A stretch of DNA of 64,000 bases from positions 186,001 to 250,000 of the forward strand of contig CM037472.1 in NCBI GenBank assembly GCA_021014325.1, read 5' to 3'. Made by a program: the position numbers and the translations under genes. Below the pieces are notes generated by a model. It worked only from the letters and a program-made list of their open reading frames with translations, did not search any database and had not been told where the DNA came from. Source of the stretch: Plazaster borealis (Eukaryota > Echinodermata > Asteroidea > Forcipulatida > Labidiasteridae). Shown here one piece after another: positions 13,201 to 28,200 of the stretch. Within the stretch, counting starts at the first letter, position 1, and every line of letters starts with the position of its first letter.

Positions 13201-16200
13201 CAGCTTCAAAGGCTTCATGTTTCTTGACTTTACCCTGTAGATTAGTCAACTCTCTGTATGAATCATCACATGCTATTTCATGCTTCTCGGATATCCACAC
13301 AGATAACTGAAATACAAACAAGTCAGTTTTTCAATCAAGTATAGTTGTATGTCTGAAAAGTTAAAGGAAATCAATGTTACAAACATTAGTTTAAAATGGA
13401 GGCTTTTTGCCAACGCTTCCGTCATGATGTAAACCCAATTTGTATTAATTTAAATATTGTTGTAACCCTTCTCCAGGGTAATGGGGGTATGTTTCTTTAA
13501 GATTAAAAAAAGAAATCAAATCAAATCAATAAAATACCATAGAGAAAGGACAAAGTACATTGTCAGTATTGTAGTTTGTACAGGTTAACATACAATTTGT
13601 AAGTCCTGTAGTTTGGTTGTGAACCCTTGGGAGGTTTAAGGTAAGTACATAGATGAGCAACATTCATGTTAGAATTTCTAGCAGATAATCACATTTCATG
13701 AAATGAGTGGAATTTCAACTCAAACAGCAGTTTTAAACAAAAGTGTAACTAGATACAACATAAGTTATTTCAAGTTCCAAAGGATAAAACATTGAGATTC
13801 CCAAATCAATAATCACCTCATCTGCATCTTGACGGAATTCCAGAAAGTCTTTGGACTGAATCAATTTGTGTTTGCGGAGAGCGCTGTTTTCTTTCACCTT
13901 GAGTCTACGAGTTACTACTTCATCACATCTATCGGAAATACTGTTGAGCAGAAGAAAAAAAACCTTCAATATTAAGATGGAATTGTAAAATATTGTGTAG
14001 AGACATTAGTGTTCAAGTTTTATCATCATCATCATCAGTGTGAACAAATGTTCACTGTATCTTATATTTCACTATCAAGAACCAACACAAATCAATATTC
14101 AGTTTAATACAAGATATACTTAAAGAATGTAATACCTTATATAATTTGGGGTTAAATAAAGAAAAATTGACTAGAGCGGGATTTAAACCTGTGAAATCCA
14201 GATTAACATGCCAGCGCTCTACCAATTGAGCTATCTAGCCCTAACGTTGGTGGTCTCCATGTTTTGTCAATATCTTTGTTCGGGGTGCCAGTCAGAAGCC
14301 ATTCAGAAGCCATTCAACCTGTAACTGCTGTGTAGCCAGGCATCACACTTAAGTTTACAATTCAACCTGAGAAGCGGCAGCAGAGGGATCACCTTAAGGG
14401 GATGCAACTTTTTATTTCAAATATCAAGTAATAAACCGCAAGGAACTGCTGGGTAAATTTCAATTAATTAACTTATGGTGTCAGAAAAACAGTACAACTC
14501 ACGTTTTCTTTGCGTAATGATTGTTATACAGAAGCTTGGCACTGATTTCCTTTAAGCCTTGTAGCCGTTCATCTTGTACAGCAAGAGTATTCTCAAAATC
14601 ATCTTGTCTCTTGATCAAACCATACACAATCTGTAATGTACCCTGTGAAATACAAGAAATCATGAGTCAACCATAGAGGATAAAAACATTGTATGTATCT
14701 GGGTCTACAGGGCTAAATGGACAACAAGCATGAAGGGAAAAATATACAAAGCTTAAGATAATATAACATGGTATTGATGGTACAATAGCAGCCACAAACG
14801 GCTTGCACCAAAATATCCGTAGCGGCCATCAACTAGCCATGAGATTTAACCTCTACTCAACCAGATAAGGTCAAAGTAAAGGTCATATTGGTTGGGGGTT
14901 GATGATCGACCATTTTGTAACGGCTTTCTAACGACCTGATTGTGCTTGAGAAACACAACCATAACAAAATATTCATTAAAATCTGAAAACAAGAAAATGT
15001 CTTTAGGTGGGTTTCCAAATTGAGTTTTATTGACAAAACAATGAATGAAAATAATCCTACACGGGTAACAAGAAAAGGTTATTTAATTCCGAAGCGAACT
15101 GGTTAAAAAGCGGGGAGAACTAAATTTTGAAAACATAAAGAAATAATTTATTTCATTGAACTTGGGTTTTGAAAACATAAAGAAATAATTTATTTCATTG
15201 AACTTGGGTTACTTCTGTTAGATGCAAAGGAACTGTTTTATGACACTGCATTACCTAAAAACCTATCAAACCTACTACATGGTCAAGTTTGATCCATCCC
15301 CATCAAGGTGGGTCTTTTCTTAAATACTTACACCCAGGTCAGCAAACTCCAAGAAGGTTTCATGGCCACTAGTAGTTGCATCTATCTGATCAGCTTCTCT
15401 ATTAAACAGCTATTAAAAAATATATATGTATATTTTATAGCAATCAAATTTATAGCTTATAGCAGTCAATTCATTTATTAATTAATTTATTTATTTATTT
15501 TATTTGGTTGTGAAGCCAAGGATTCTCATAAAAGTGAGTTTAATCATGATACTAGCCAAGAACCCCATGGAGAAAAGACAAAGAAGTTTCAGTTTTAGAT
15601 GTGGGAGGAAAACCCCAGAGAATTATTCCAGGGACAACCCACGCAGTCCGGTAGAGACTGAAAACCCGATCCCCACATAGTGCCCCAAGCAGGATTCGAA
15701 CCAGGGTCCTAGAGGTGGAAGGAGAGGAAAGAGACTACTACTCCAACCCGACCAATTCATGACAAGATCAAATCAATCACCAGAAATAAGAAAGATATAA
15801 TAATTGTAACATGAATATATTATAAAATGCTTAGTCTGAAATCTAGAAAGATGCATTCAACATTAAAAACGTTTTCTGTCTTATGTCACATTAAATAGAA
15901 TACATGTATACATGGAATATTTCACTTTGGTTACACTTTAACTCTACCATGTAAATACATAATTTAACATATTATAAGAATTATTTCACAAAGCAATGAA
16001 GGTCCATCCAGCATTTGATTTAAGTGTTTACTGTTGTTGTTTTGGTTAACCCTACAATAGATTTGTAATTTGACTTACCGCAAGATCCAAAGCATCTCTT
16101 AGTTGTTGATTCCTTTTGTCCCAGTCTGCTTGTATCTCAAGCTGTGCTTTAGTCATATTCTTGAGTTTATGTTTGATGGTCAGAGAGTCTGGCAGTGCCT

Positions 16201-19200
16201 TCAGTAACTGTTTACCAAGCTTCTCTAAACTATCAAATCTATATAAACAATGATGTGAAGGTAAGAATTGTGTAAAATGCAGAATGTTGAAAATTGAAGA
16301 AAAGATGCCGAGCACACTTATCACTTAATGCATAATACAAATAATAATATGCAGTTCTAATATAGTGCTTTTATTACACCTGAGGGCGTCTTAAAGTGCT
16401 CATTATTGTAACAACAGAGCTATGTATGTATTATGAGACCCATTTACATAGCAATTTATCAGAGTTTAAAAGGTGATGCAGTGCAATCTGCTGCCAACAG
16501 TGCCAGAAACATGGGAGCAAAACGATTCTCTTAAGTGTACTGGGTTCTATTACATGCATTGCACAACACACAGGAACTACGGCTTAATGTTCCTCCAACA
16601 GACGAAGCAATTATGGAGCTTGCTCAAGGACACAAGTGTCATGACCGGGATTCGAACCCACACTCTGCTGCTGACAACACCAGAGCTTGGGTCTGGTGAA
16701 CTAGACCGCTCGGCCTGACACGCCACAAAGTGCCAGAAACATGAGAGCAAAACAATTCTCTTAAAGTATACTGGATTCTTTCACATGCATTGCACAACAC
16801 ACAGGACCTACTGCTTAATGTTCCTTTAACAGATGAAGCAATTATAGAGCTCGCTCAAGGACACAAGTGTCTTGACTGGGAGCCGTACCCATATTCTGTC
16901 AACACCAGAACTGGAGTCCAGTGCACTGGACCACCCAGCCACGACACATCCAAAATAAATAACAACCAAACATGATTATTGAAACGATAAGACAGATACT
17001 GACATCTCATCATGGCTTCTAATATCCTCCAGTAAGTCTTGATGTCGTTTCAGAAGATTCTCAGAACCAATGACATCTCTTGCTAGCTCTGTATCAAGTA
17101 ACATGCCTCGAACCTCATTACACCATATGGTCTGTTGTAAATTAGAAATATCAAATAATCAAAATACTGCTGGCATAATAATTCCATATCAAGGGAACTA
17201 GAAAACAGAAAAAAAAACATGCTAAAGATACAATTGACTAATTTAAAACCAAAATACAAATGTCAACGTGAACAATGGGGTATACAAAGGTAACTACAAA
17301 ATCTGGGCCCAATTTTATAGAACTCCTTCAGCACAAAAAAGCTTAAGCACAACAAAATCATGCTTACCAGAATAAGATTACCAGCAAAAAATAACATGTC
17401 ACATGTACCATCTTCGACTGGTATCCTGCCTATTTTTGCTTAGCAGTATTTTCTGTTTAAGGAGCTCTATGAAATTGGGCCCAGCTTTATATAACACATA
17501 TAACCTTCAATTCAATTCAATTCATTTTAATTCATTATCACAATTATTGCCATTCTCATATCAAAATACAGTGTCAGTTGCTAAACAACACATTTTTAGG
17601 TACAAAGGGACAAAAGGGCAAAAGGACAAAAGGGCAAAAGGACGTGCAGACTAAAATTAATAAAATGACAAGAGAGCGAAGCCTTAGCTTCCAGCCAGGC
17701 CATCATTAATGAAACACAGAAGGAACTAATGGCAAGGAGTACAATTGGAAAACAAAATTGATTTCGGTAAAAGCTGCACCAGTCGATTACTGAACAATTA
17801 TTCAATGCATGATTTAACTAAAATGCCAAAAATACTGTAAGCGGATTACTAATGTTTTACACCTGTTTCCTTGTGTAGTCTTTTGAATTGTTAAACTTGT
17901 AATGTTTTTATTTCCTGTATGCATCCGCAATTCGGCTTTTTGGCCGCCATGTTTGCATTTTTAATAAACCAATAATAATAATAATAGTAATAGTAATAAT
18001 AGTGTACAAATTAACTCATAGTGATGTATGTTTGAAGACTTACCAATTCCTTGGTATCATGATGGAATCGACTAATATCACGACTCTGTTCTAACTGTGC
18101 TCGTCTCTCTGCTGCTTTAGCCTCTAATGTATCCCATAATTCCCTTATCTCATTCTGTCTTTGGTCAATATGATCACCTTCATTTGGATAGGAGGTTTTC
18201 ACCCTGTAAATAGTTCAGCATAGAGTAGATGTACATATATAAAATGCATGAAAGTGTTTGCAACTTGGTTCATTCCATAGTACTACGACCCCTTAATATT
18301 GAGTAGAATTAGTTTCTTAAACAACAGCAGGGTCCACTTCATTATAGTCTCAGACTGCTTTCCATCGGGGGGCATTGCACAATCATAAAATATGACAACA
18401 TTACATTCATCAATAGACCACCTTGCATTGGCTGCCATCACTGAGGTCAAACAATGGAAACAGGCACGCATGTACGTGCTGCGCACAACTCTCGGCTAAT
18501 AATAGGTCCTCTTTGACCTCAGTGAGGGCGCTGTTTTGGGCTTGTGACGTCATATGCAAAGGGGCTATAGATGATAATGATGTTATTTACAAAGTAATTA
18601 ACTTGTTCTCTTGAAGGAAAAACAGAAAAACTGAACTACCATAGTTTGTGAGACCAATACTGCTTCTTAAATAAGCATCTTTAATTTGTTGACATCAACT
18701 TAAACTTGAAGGATTGACTTACGCTTTTGCCAGCAGACCAAGCTTCCTAAGTTTCTCCTGGACTGGAGCTAATTCTCTTTGGAGATTTTCATGTTTACGT
18801 TGAAGGTCAAGCACTGATTGTGTGTCTTTACCAGGATCATAAGAAGACAGTGCATGGAACTTATCCATAATCCATTCCTTGCATTCGCCCCAAGAATGGT
18901 TGTACAATTCAATGCTAAACAAAGACAAAATAGTTCACACACACAAAATGATCAGTAGTAAAGATTTCAGCTGCATATTCATATCATAAACCCCCTCAGA
19001 GAAGAATGTTAGCATTTCTAAACGTTGTTTCTATATTTCCAGTAAATCAACTCGGATCATCATGTCTTGCAGATGTCTTTCATCTCTTTACAACACTTGA
19101 TTGATTCAACCATTAAATTCTTGAAGGATTCTTCAAGTTGTTATCTTGACATGAGTCATGTACCTGAAGGAACAATGCTTCTAATGTGATACTAGTTTGT

Positions 19201-22200
19201 TTCATAACTATGGTTAAGTGCCTTGCTCAAGAACACAAGTCTCATTACCAGGATTTGAACCCACTCTGATGATTCAGTCATCAGAACTTGAGTCTGATGC
19301 AGTAGACTGCTCCGCCACGACACACCACCGATTATTGATCAGTGTTATCTCTCTATAATGTTATCGGTTTAGTTTCACTAGTTAGTCTCATTTCACTCCC
19401 TATACCTGCTCACCATCTTGTCTAACCTTGATGCTCCTTCCAGCATCTTCTCCTTTTCTTCTTTAAGTTTCATCAGTCTCTCCTATTAATTATTGATCAG
19501 TGTTATCTCTCTATAACGTTATCTCTTTAGTTTCACTAGTCAGTTTCATTTCACTCCCCATACCTGCTCGCCATCTTGTCTTACCTTGATGCTCCTTCCA
19601 GCATCTTCTCCTTTTCCTCTTTAAGTTTCATCAGCCTCTCCCATTGGTCGTTGATCTCTTTTTGTCTTTTTCTTACATCGGCTTGCTTGCTGTGTCCAGT
19701 GCGTACAAATTCATCAGCCATCTTATTGATACGGTCAACACGTCCTTGATTTGCAACGAGGTCAGTCAAGAGATTCTCAAACTTACGTCTTGAAGCCTCT
19801 ACACGTTCAGACAAGGTCTCCCTTTTCTTAAGAATTTTCTCCTGTGAAGTCAGTTCATCAATTATGTCAAGTTTTGGTGTAAATATTTGTTAAGACACTA
19901 ACAATGTGATTCACACACTAGATATAAAAAGTGCAATGTGTAAACTTAGAACACAAACGTTGCTGAATTTCTTGAGTGAGGGTTAAAACCATTAATAACA
20001 CTAGTCAACTTGTACATGTAATACATTAGTAAATACTTTCAACATAAAGTAATATTCGGTGACTGCATTTCAAATCTCAATGACACATTTTTGCGGAAAA
20101 AAAGCAAGTCTTCATTAAAATGAAGGGGCTTTATTTTAGCAAGAGGGTGGGTGGCTGGGAACAAACAAACACTGCAATTCCAAAGCACCAAACATGTATA
20201 TTTCCCAGTATTACATCACCTTCTACTGAGATTCATCAATCTCTCATAGTAACATCGAGTATTCTAGTGTTGCAGTCAAGACCTGAAAGTCCAAGACTAA
20301 TACAAAAATTTGGATCGAGCAAAGATTTGATTAGATCACAGCTGCTAAAATATAAGATTGGAACTGCCTCTAGCTACCGGGCAATCTCAGTGGTATAGTG
20401 GGAAGACATCTCCTCTAGAATGGCAAAGGTCGTGGGTTCAAATCCCATCCGAGTAATATGCCAGTGGGTTTTTTTCACAGGACTCGGGAAAGTATTGAGT
20501 ATACAGTGCTTTACACACACCGGCGTATGGGTAAAACCAAATAATATAGATCATAGAGACCAAAAACTAAAGATTCAAGGCTGAGACCTCAAGAGCTTAG
20601 GCAGTAACTCCAGCAAATTTTTATGATTTGTAGATGTTCACGGCTTTTTTTCTCTCTCTTTGTTTTCTTTTTTCCTTTTTTTTTCAAGGTACATGTATAA
20701 GATGTTAACATGTCTTCGATGTTTTGAGACCTAACACTGCAAAATACACGAACTGTGTCAGAGTTAGTGGCTAAAAACATCCATGACATAACAGTAAAGT
20801 CTTGTCTTGAGCCCTTACAACCTTAGAATATTTACAGTCTGTGTATAGCAACAGGGAATTACTCCTTACGTTAAGAAGACTTTATGTATCTCAATAGAAG
20901 GTGAAGTTAATCAAACTGTGAATTACAAGGAAGAGACAAGACACCTACCATAATACTGGTTTGAAAGGGGAATGCTTTGGGCTTAGGGTAAAGGCAAACC
21001 AAAAATACATCAGAAGCATTTCACCAAGTAAAGTCTCCTTAATAAGATCAACTTAATTATCAGACTATGTATGATACTTTCATTTTGAGCCTGTTCATTA
21101 TAAAAGAATGTAATTTAATATGAATTGATGACCAAGGGTAAGCCAAATGGTTTCTGAATGGCAACCCCCCCCCCAAAAAAAAAAACACACACAAAGATAT
21201 TGACAAAATAGGGAGGCCGCTAACATTAGGCCTAGTTGGCTTAGTTGGTAGAGCACCTTAATCCGGAGGTCACAGGTTGTAATCACAATCTAGTCAATTT
21301 TTTCTTTGTTCATCCCAATTTTCTTGCAATGAATACATCTGTTTTCTGGAAACTATACACTAATGTGCTTGTTTTACCCATGGTAAAATCTTCTTTGTAA
21401 ATACGGATTTGACAATAAGCAATATACACCCAGGTAGACTAACAAGCTACAGGGGAAAGAAATATAAAGCAAGTGTTATACAGTCAGTGTTACCTTTATT
21501 ATCAGAACCAATTTGCCTGGATACTACTCAAGAAAGAAGAGGTATTTGCAAACATTAATATTCATATGTCCATACACAACTCAGATGTTACAAATATTGG
21601 AAAATATTACTACAAAATAAAGGGTACTCTACTTGAAGATATTGGTCCATTTATGAAAAGGAGCAGTTTGGGTTTTTGGGTTTTTTTAGGAGGTGGGCAA
21701 TAAGCTGTGTAAGTCTCAAGCGTATTCGAACATTGGGACCCAATAAAGTGCTTGAGTTTGTTTCCTCTACACGTTAAAGCAATGTGCGAGGAAGTGGTCC
21801 CCAAAATAATTGAATAGGCGCAAGACTTGCACGGTCTGTTGTAAACAAATTCTATCTATGCCCAAAAGGATTAGTTATTTCAAGAAAAATTTCTAACTAG
21901 ATTGCTCCTTGTTATAAAGTATATCTGCAAAGGAACTCCAACATTTAATATTTTTATTTTGACTAATCTTCATCAATATTTTGCTGTCATTTGGCGTCCT
22001 CTTCATGTTAATCAGTAACCTTAGATAAATGAACAGTAAACTCACCTTCTCTTTTATCCAGACTTCAAATTCATCACATTCTCTGTAAAATGAAAACAAC
22101 TTGATGGCATCTTCAAGATATCGTCTGCGAGCTAGGGCCAATTTCTGAAGACGTTTGTATGTACCATCGATACCTTGTTGTCTTAACTCGATGTTCTCCT

Positions 22201-25200
22201 TGTCAAAGTGATTACTTCGTCTTACTGTAAAAGACAAAGACTTTCTGCTTCAGGAAAGTGACTCCAGACTCAATAGCTATCATTCAAAAATGGCTGTACA
22301 ATCGCACATAGGAAAGTCAATAGCACATAGAAATATGCAGTTTGCCTATAAGAATATTTCCTTTATATAAATTTTAAAATAATAAATTTTGGAGATGCAA
22401 ACCGCAAGGTACAAAAGTTAAAATAACCACAAAAAAGACAAAAGTGGGGAAAATAAAACAACTATGTGGTTCTGATGTACAATTGAAAGTATCAATATAG
22501 ACCTCTTGCTCTGACCTAAGGCCGTATCCGAATTGGCGACTACAGCTACGGCTACGACTGTTGCTAAGGGTGTTGCTAAGGACGTCCTATTCTTCAGTGT
22601 ATGACGCGGAAATCTAGCCGTAGTCGTAGCTGTAGCTGCCAATTCAGACACGGCCTTAAACTCAGTCTTCCCACAGTCTCCCACAAGAGCTACAAACACG
22701 ATGCTAGATGGCACTCATTGTGTACATATCATGCATGTTTATAGTATATTTGCTTGAAACACCACTCTTAGAAACAATGATAATCTAAACTCACAACTTG
22801 AGCTTCTTGACAGTGACGCTCCTTTGCCTTTCACTCTCCTAGTCCGCACCATCTCTTGTCTTGTCTTTGTCTTCTTCACTTTTACCTTCTCTGGTACCTT
22901 GACTCGTCTCTGTACTTTCTTCTTCACAATCCTTGGTTGGGTTTCCTTGACATAATTGGCAGGGACAAATCCTTCATCACCGGATGCTTTACGGATGCTC
23001 CACCAATCAGCGTTGGTTTTCTCAATCAGGATCATGATCTATAAAGAGAACAAACAAGTCTCCATCTCAAACGGAACAATTTACACAAAAACAATTCACA
23101 GTGCAGTATGATTAATTAGGCAATGACAGTGTGATGACCTGGTCTTCACTGCGTGGTAATGACAGGGTTGGTTCATATCATTAAACTACTTCAAAAAAAG
23201 ACTTATAATAACATATGACAAATAACATCTACAAAAACAAGATCAAGTACACACTAAAGTTTACAAACTTCCAGCACCAAGTTGGTCCCAAACATTTTTA
23301 GTATTACATTTGCATGATTCTGTTTCTTCAAATATCTTAGTTTAGGAGATTATGGCAATAAATAACTATATTATATTATTTTGCAATAAAGTATATGAAA
23401 GTAAAAAAATATATATAACAAATCAACTAAGAAAACCTGAGAATAAGACTCGACCTCCGTTTCCAGTTACTTGCAAACAATTAGGAATTTTGCCCAACTG
23501 ACATTCATGTTATCATTAAACCTTTGTAATGGTGGCACAAATTTAGGCGTAATGGGCAAATGGGGTTTCTAAAAAATAAGCATCCTCATCCCAAGTTTTA
23601 CTTTTGTCTCAATGTTAATTTTAACAAATTATGTGTATTATATAAAAATTGAAATTGTATTTATAAAAAATTGCTGTGGGTATTTTTATACACAAGAATT
23701 TTGTATAAAAAGAAGATTTAATTTCAAAGAAAAATGTAGTCTTCGTTGTTTTTGATACGCTGGTGATTGCAGTCTATAGAAGAGCATCTGAAATATATCA
23801 CAAGAGAGAAGGTAAAGAGAGTGACCTACCTCTCCTTTAGCTACAGTCAGTCCTTGACCAGAGTATGCATAAGAAGCCTTCACCTGGGGATATTTCTTTT
23901 CTTCTATCATTTCCTTTACAACCTCTTTCTCAACAATTTCTTCTTCTTCTACTTCATAAGGAACATCTACTAGCTCTGTAGTATACTCGTCTTCTTCCCT
24001 CGGGGAAGGTTCTGGTTCTGCAGAACTCAACGCTGACAACTGAAGTTAGATACACAGTTGTTAAAATGTTTGCAGAGAAAAAACTGCACAGATTAAGTCA
24101 TGCCACTTGTTTACAATATGTTTACAACAATTGATTTGATTTATACTGTTCAGTTCTTTTTGATTTTGTGGGTGTGAGAGTTTTACACGTTGGGTTTTTA
24201 ATTAATAAAAAAGTCAGTCATGGTGAAGTTGTTTCAATACAAACCTTTTTGTTTGGTTTTCTAATTGCAATATTTCTCATAAATTAAGACTCTAGTTGAC
24301 AAGGTTGTAAATTGCATTCAATGTTTAAGGGTTGTATATCACACAATATAACCTCATGTAAGTTTGTGTTAGTAGAGGGTGCTACCTTGTGCCATTGGGT
24401 TTGACAATGTCAGAGAAAGACATCACACTGTTGTACTGGAAAATGCATGAAAAAGTAAATAGGTAGTATTTCATAATGCAACCTTGTTGAACTATTAAAA
24501 TGACTTATTCATTGTTGTATAAGCTCACTTATTTAAACAATTCCATTTCAACAGAGCTGAGTCTTACTTCTTTTCTCGTGGCACTTAAACTTTCTTATAA
24601 AAAGAACTTTGAACATCCATTTCTTTAGACCAGTCTTGCACATATTCAAACCAGTGGCATAACCAGGAAAGGGGTTGAGAACCCTGCTCAGAACCCTTGC
24701 CCCTTCCCCAATCATGTCTATGCCTGCGCTTCCCCCCCCCCCCCACAAAAAAAACATCTGATACTCTTGAAGGGTGAAATTTTGTTTCCTTAACACATTC
24801 AAGCTTTGTACGTGGAAACCAACGGTTTCTAAAAATGTTCAAATTTGAGCAAGATTTGCAGTCAATTGTAATTTCATAAGATGACAAACAAACATAACTA
24901 ATGAATAGAAACACCTTTTAGAGGAATTTTCAGAGCTGTTATTCTCAATTACTGTGATTTATTTTACCTGATTGGACTTATTGGCATCTACCATCTCCTT
25001 TGATTGTTGACAGAGTTTGAGAATATCATCTTCATATGCATGAATACTCTCCATCAAGATAAGATGTTTCTGTAGAAGCATCTTAGCTGTCTCAGGATCT
25101 TTACCATAATCATCACTACACACTAGAGGCATCTTCTCTCTCATCCAAGACTCTGCTTCATTTGCATCAATGTAATACTGTACAGAAGACAAGCCATACA

Positions 25201-28200
25201 TCATAATGCATTATATAAGGACACTCATCAATGTAATTATATACCAAGTGTTTGTCAAATCCTGCAAGAAAACATCTCCTGGTGTCTTTTGTGGGATTCA
25301 GCCATTGACTCTACTAGTTGGAGTTTCTAACTACAACATTGAGTATTTCCCTACAAGGTTTGAAGACCTACATTTGAAAGGAAATCAAAACTAAATACTC
25401 TGTAGGCACTCCCCCCCCCAAAAAAAATAAATAAATAAATAGTTCTCCCTCCTGGTGCCTCCTCCCCAAACAAACAATATCAACTTTCTTCACTTGATTT
25501 ACCTGTTTCCTTTAAACCTAATAAAATTCTAAATTTATACAGGTCACTTGTTTTTTAAAGCATCTCTTGAAAAAGTTTGTGTATGTGGTTTGTTCAAGTT
25601 AAGTAAGATAACTACCAAGACACGAGTCTTACAATACAATATACCAGTAGTATCCAATTACAGGGCAGTAGATGAAGAATTTCTAGATAAGAATAAGATA
25701 AGTTACCTGATGTGACTGAGAGGCTTCTTCAAGACGATATCTACGAGCTTCAGCAAACTCATTCAATCGTGACCATTTCTCTTGAAGCTCATCAATTTGT
25801 GCTAAGATGATGTTGTTGCTACGGTGACCAGCTCTTGCTAGCTCCTCACCTGTCTGCATTACTCCTTCGATAGTTTGCTGCCTGGCACCTATCTCAAGCT
25901 CTAATGCCTGTAGCAAAAACAAGTTAAGTGGTACAGGAACCAGATTGTCATATTACACAGAGTGTTTCAGCAACTATCAACAAAAACCCCAAAGTCTTTA
26001 TGTACACAGTAGACTAACTTTCTAATTCACTATAGACCCCCTTGCACAACGCGGAACGCACCTCTGAACAATGCGCGTCTACATTGCGTGTATGTTCATG
26101 TATACCAACATTATAAACCATGAATGATAACCTACTGCGTGCTTCTGCTGAGTACTCATCACACTTCTTAGATCCCGTCCAGTCACCATAGATTTAGCAA
26201 TTCGCTGCTTCTCCATCAACCAAGATTCTTCTTCTTCACTGTCTCTAAGGAACTCAAAGAACTTGAGGGATTCTTCCAGCTTAGCTTTCCTTCTTGTACT
26301 CAGTGTGCTGATTCTGAGGAGGACAATCAAGTTATCACAGACATGAGCAAATAACAAATCAGCTATTTGTGAGTTAGATTTAAATGATGTTTGGCACAAA
26401 GCCTTGATTGGTTACAAGTCATTGCTCAATTAGATATTCCTCACACAAAGCAAGGACAAAGCAGGACAAAGCAATTATGGTAAAATATCTTGCTCAAGAA
26501 CACAAGTGCCACAAACGGGACTTGAACCCAGACTCTGCTGATCTGAAACACCAGAGCTTGAGTCCAGTGCTCTTAACCGCTCAGCCACGACAAATCACTT
26601 GAGTAATAAATAGGAGAAAACTGCCTTGGACAATGTATTGTTTTTCAGTTTTCTATGGAACACAAAACCAAGAAAAAAAGAGTAAATTAACCAATCCACT
26701 GAAGAGTTGCATGCCTGCTAAACAAATATATAAGAGTTGGTTTAAAATTAATAAACAATATCTAATTGTCATCTTTGAGGGACCTTTATGGTGGATAAAA
26801 TTGCATCTTGGCAAGTTCACATGTGTTATAATTAAGAAACTGTTCATCAAATAGCAGAAGATACAAGACAATCGTACAACTTGAAGCCATCCACATTGGA
26901 CATTGTTGTTTCTACTTACTGATCATAAGCCACATTGAGTAGAGCAACTCTTTTCTTGATGGTATCACTTTCTGAATGATTCTGCGTCAGGTAAATATCC
27001 GCTTTCTGATTGACTTGATTAACTCTGTAACCCTGGGAGTTAATTTGTGTTTCTGTTAACGCATGTCTCTGTAGAAGATCTTCAACTCCTAGAAGATGTT
27101 TGCCACAATCATCAGACTGTAGACCAACCTACAGTGCAGTCAGAAAAGTACAACTTTATGCATAACACAATATTTCAGTTCAGATACATATTTATTTCCA
27201 AAAAAAAAGCTATGCTGAGATGTCATGTTGAGTCTTTCTCGAAGGCTAAAGTCTTAAATACTCTGCTAAGGTCAAAGCGTCAGGCCATTAACTATTTTTT
27301 CATTTATACCATAATTCCTTTTGGCTGGTGAGCAGTTTGCTTCAACTAATTCTATTTTTCTCAGAAATAACAACAAATACATGCAATTAAGGAGTGAACA
27401 AAATAAACAAATAAAGTAACTATACGCAAGATAACTATAAGAAATAGAGTATGGGGCTGTTTTGATAAACAGAAGCTTGTACAAAACAGCCAAACAAACA
27501 AATTAACAAACATGGGACATGACAAAAGCTACACTGACATGAGACACATCATATATCAGAGACAATACAACAAATTCATAATTTAATGAAAAGATGGCAA
27601 AAAAGACAGTTCAAGCAAAATCAATTTAACTAAACACGTAAGAATGATTACAAAGCGAATGTGAACAAAATTATTTGAGAAGGGAACTCAAGATGCATAT
27701 CTTATATTAAATTCCTGTAGAAACATGGGACAAATAGAGAAAACAAATTGTAAATATACTGCACAGATTGATAATCAAGGTTCTAGAATCAAGAGGTATC
27801 GCTTCTTCATATTGACAATCCTTCATATCACATTGGTAGAAACCTTTTACAAGGACTAATTAATCTCAATATTGATTATTTTCCAAATCAACCTAGACGA
27901 ACGAAAGTAAACATACCTGAATTTCCTTCATTTCCGCCATGACACTCTCAATCTCTCTAAACACTCCCATCAGGTCAGTGAATCCATGTAACACCTGTTG
28001 CCTCTTGGCTAATAAATCCATTAACTTCTGCCAGTCACGAGATATCTGACGCTCCTTCTGACTCACACCTTGAGATGTATAATGTGTCTCTGCAATCAAC
28101 TCCTTTGCCATCCGACTTAGATCTTCAAAACGATCTTTCTATATTTGAAAATGTCCAATAATTGTCAGCTCAAATTAAATTGCATTACAGCTATACAAAA

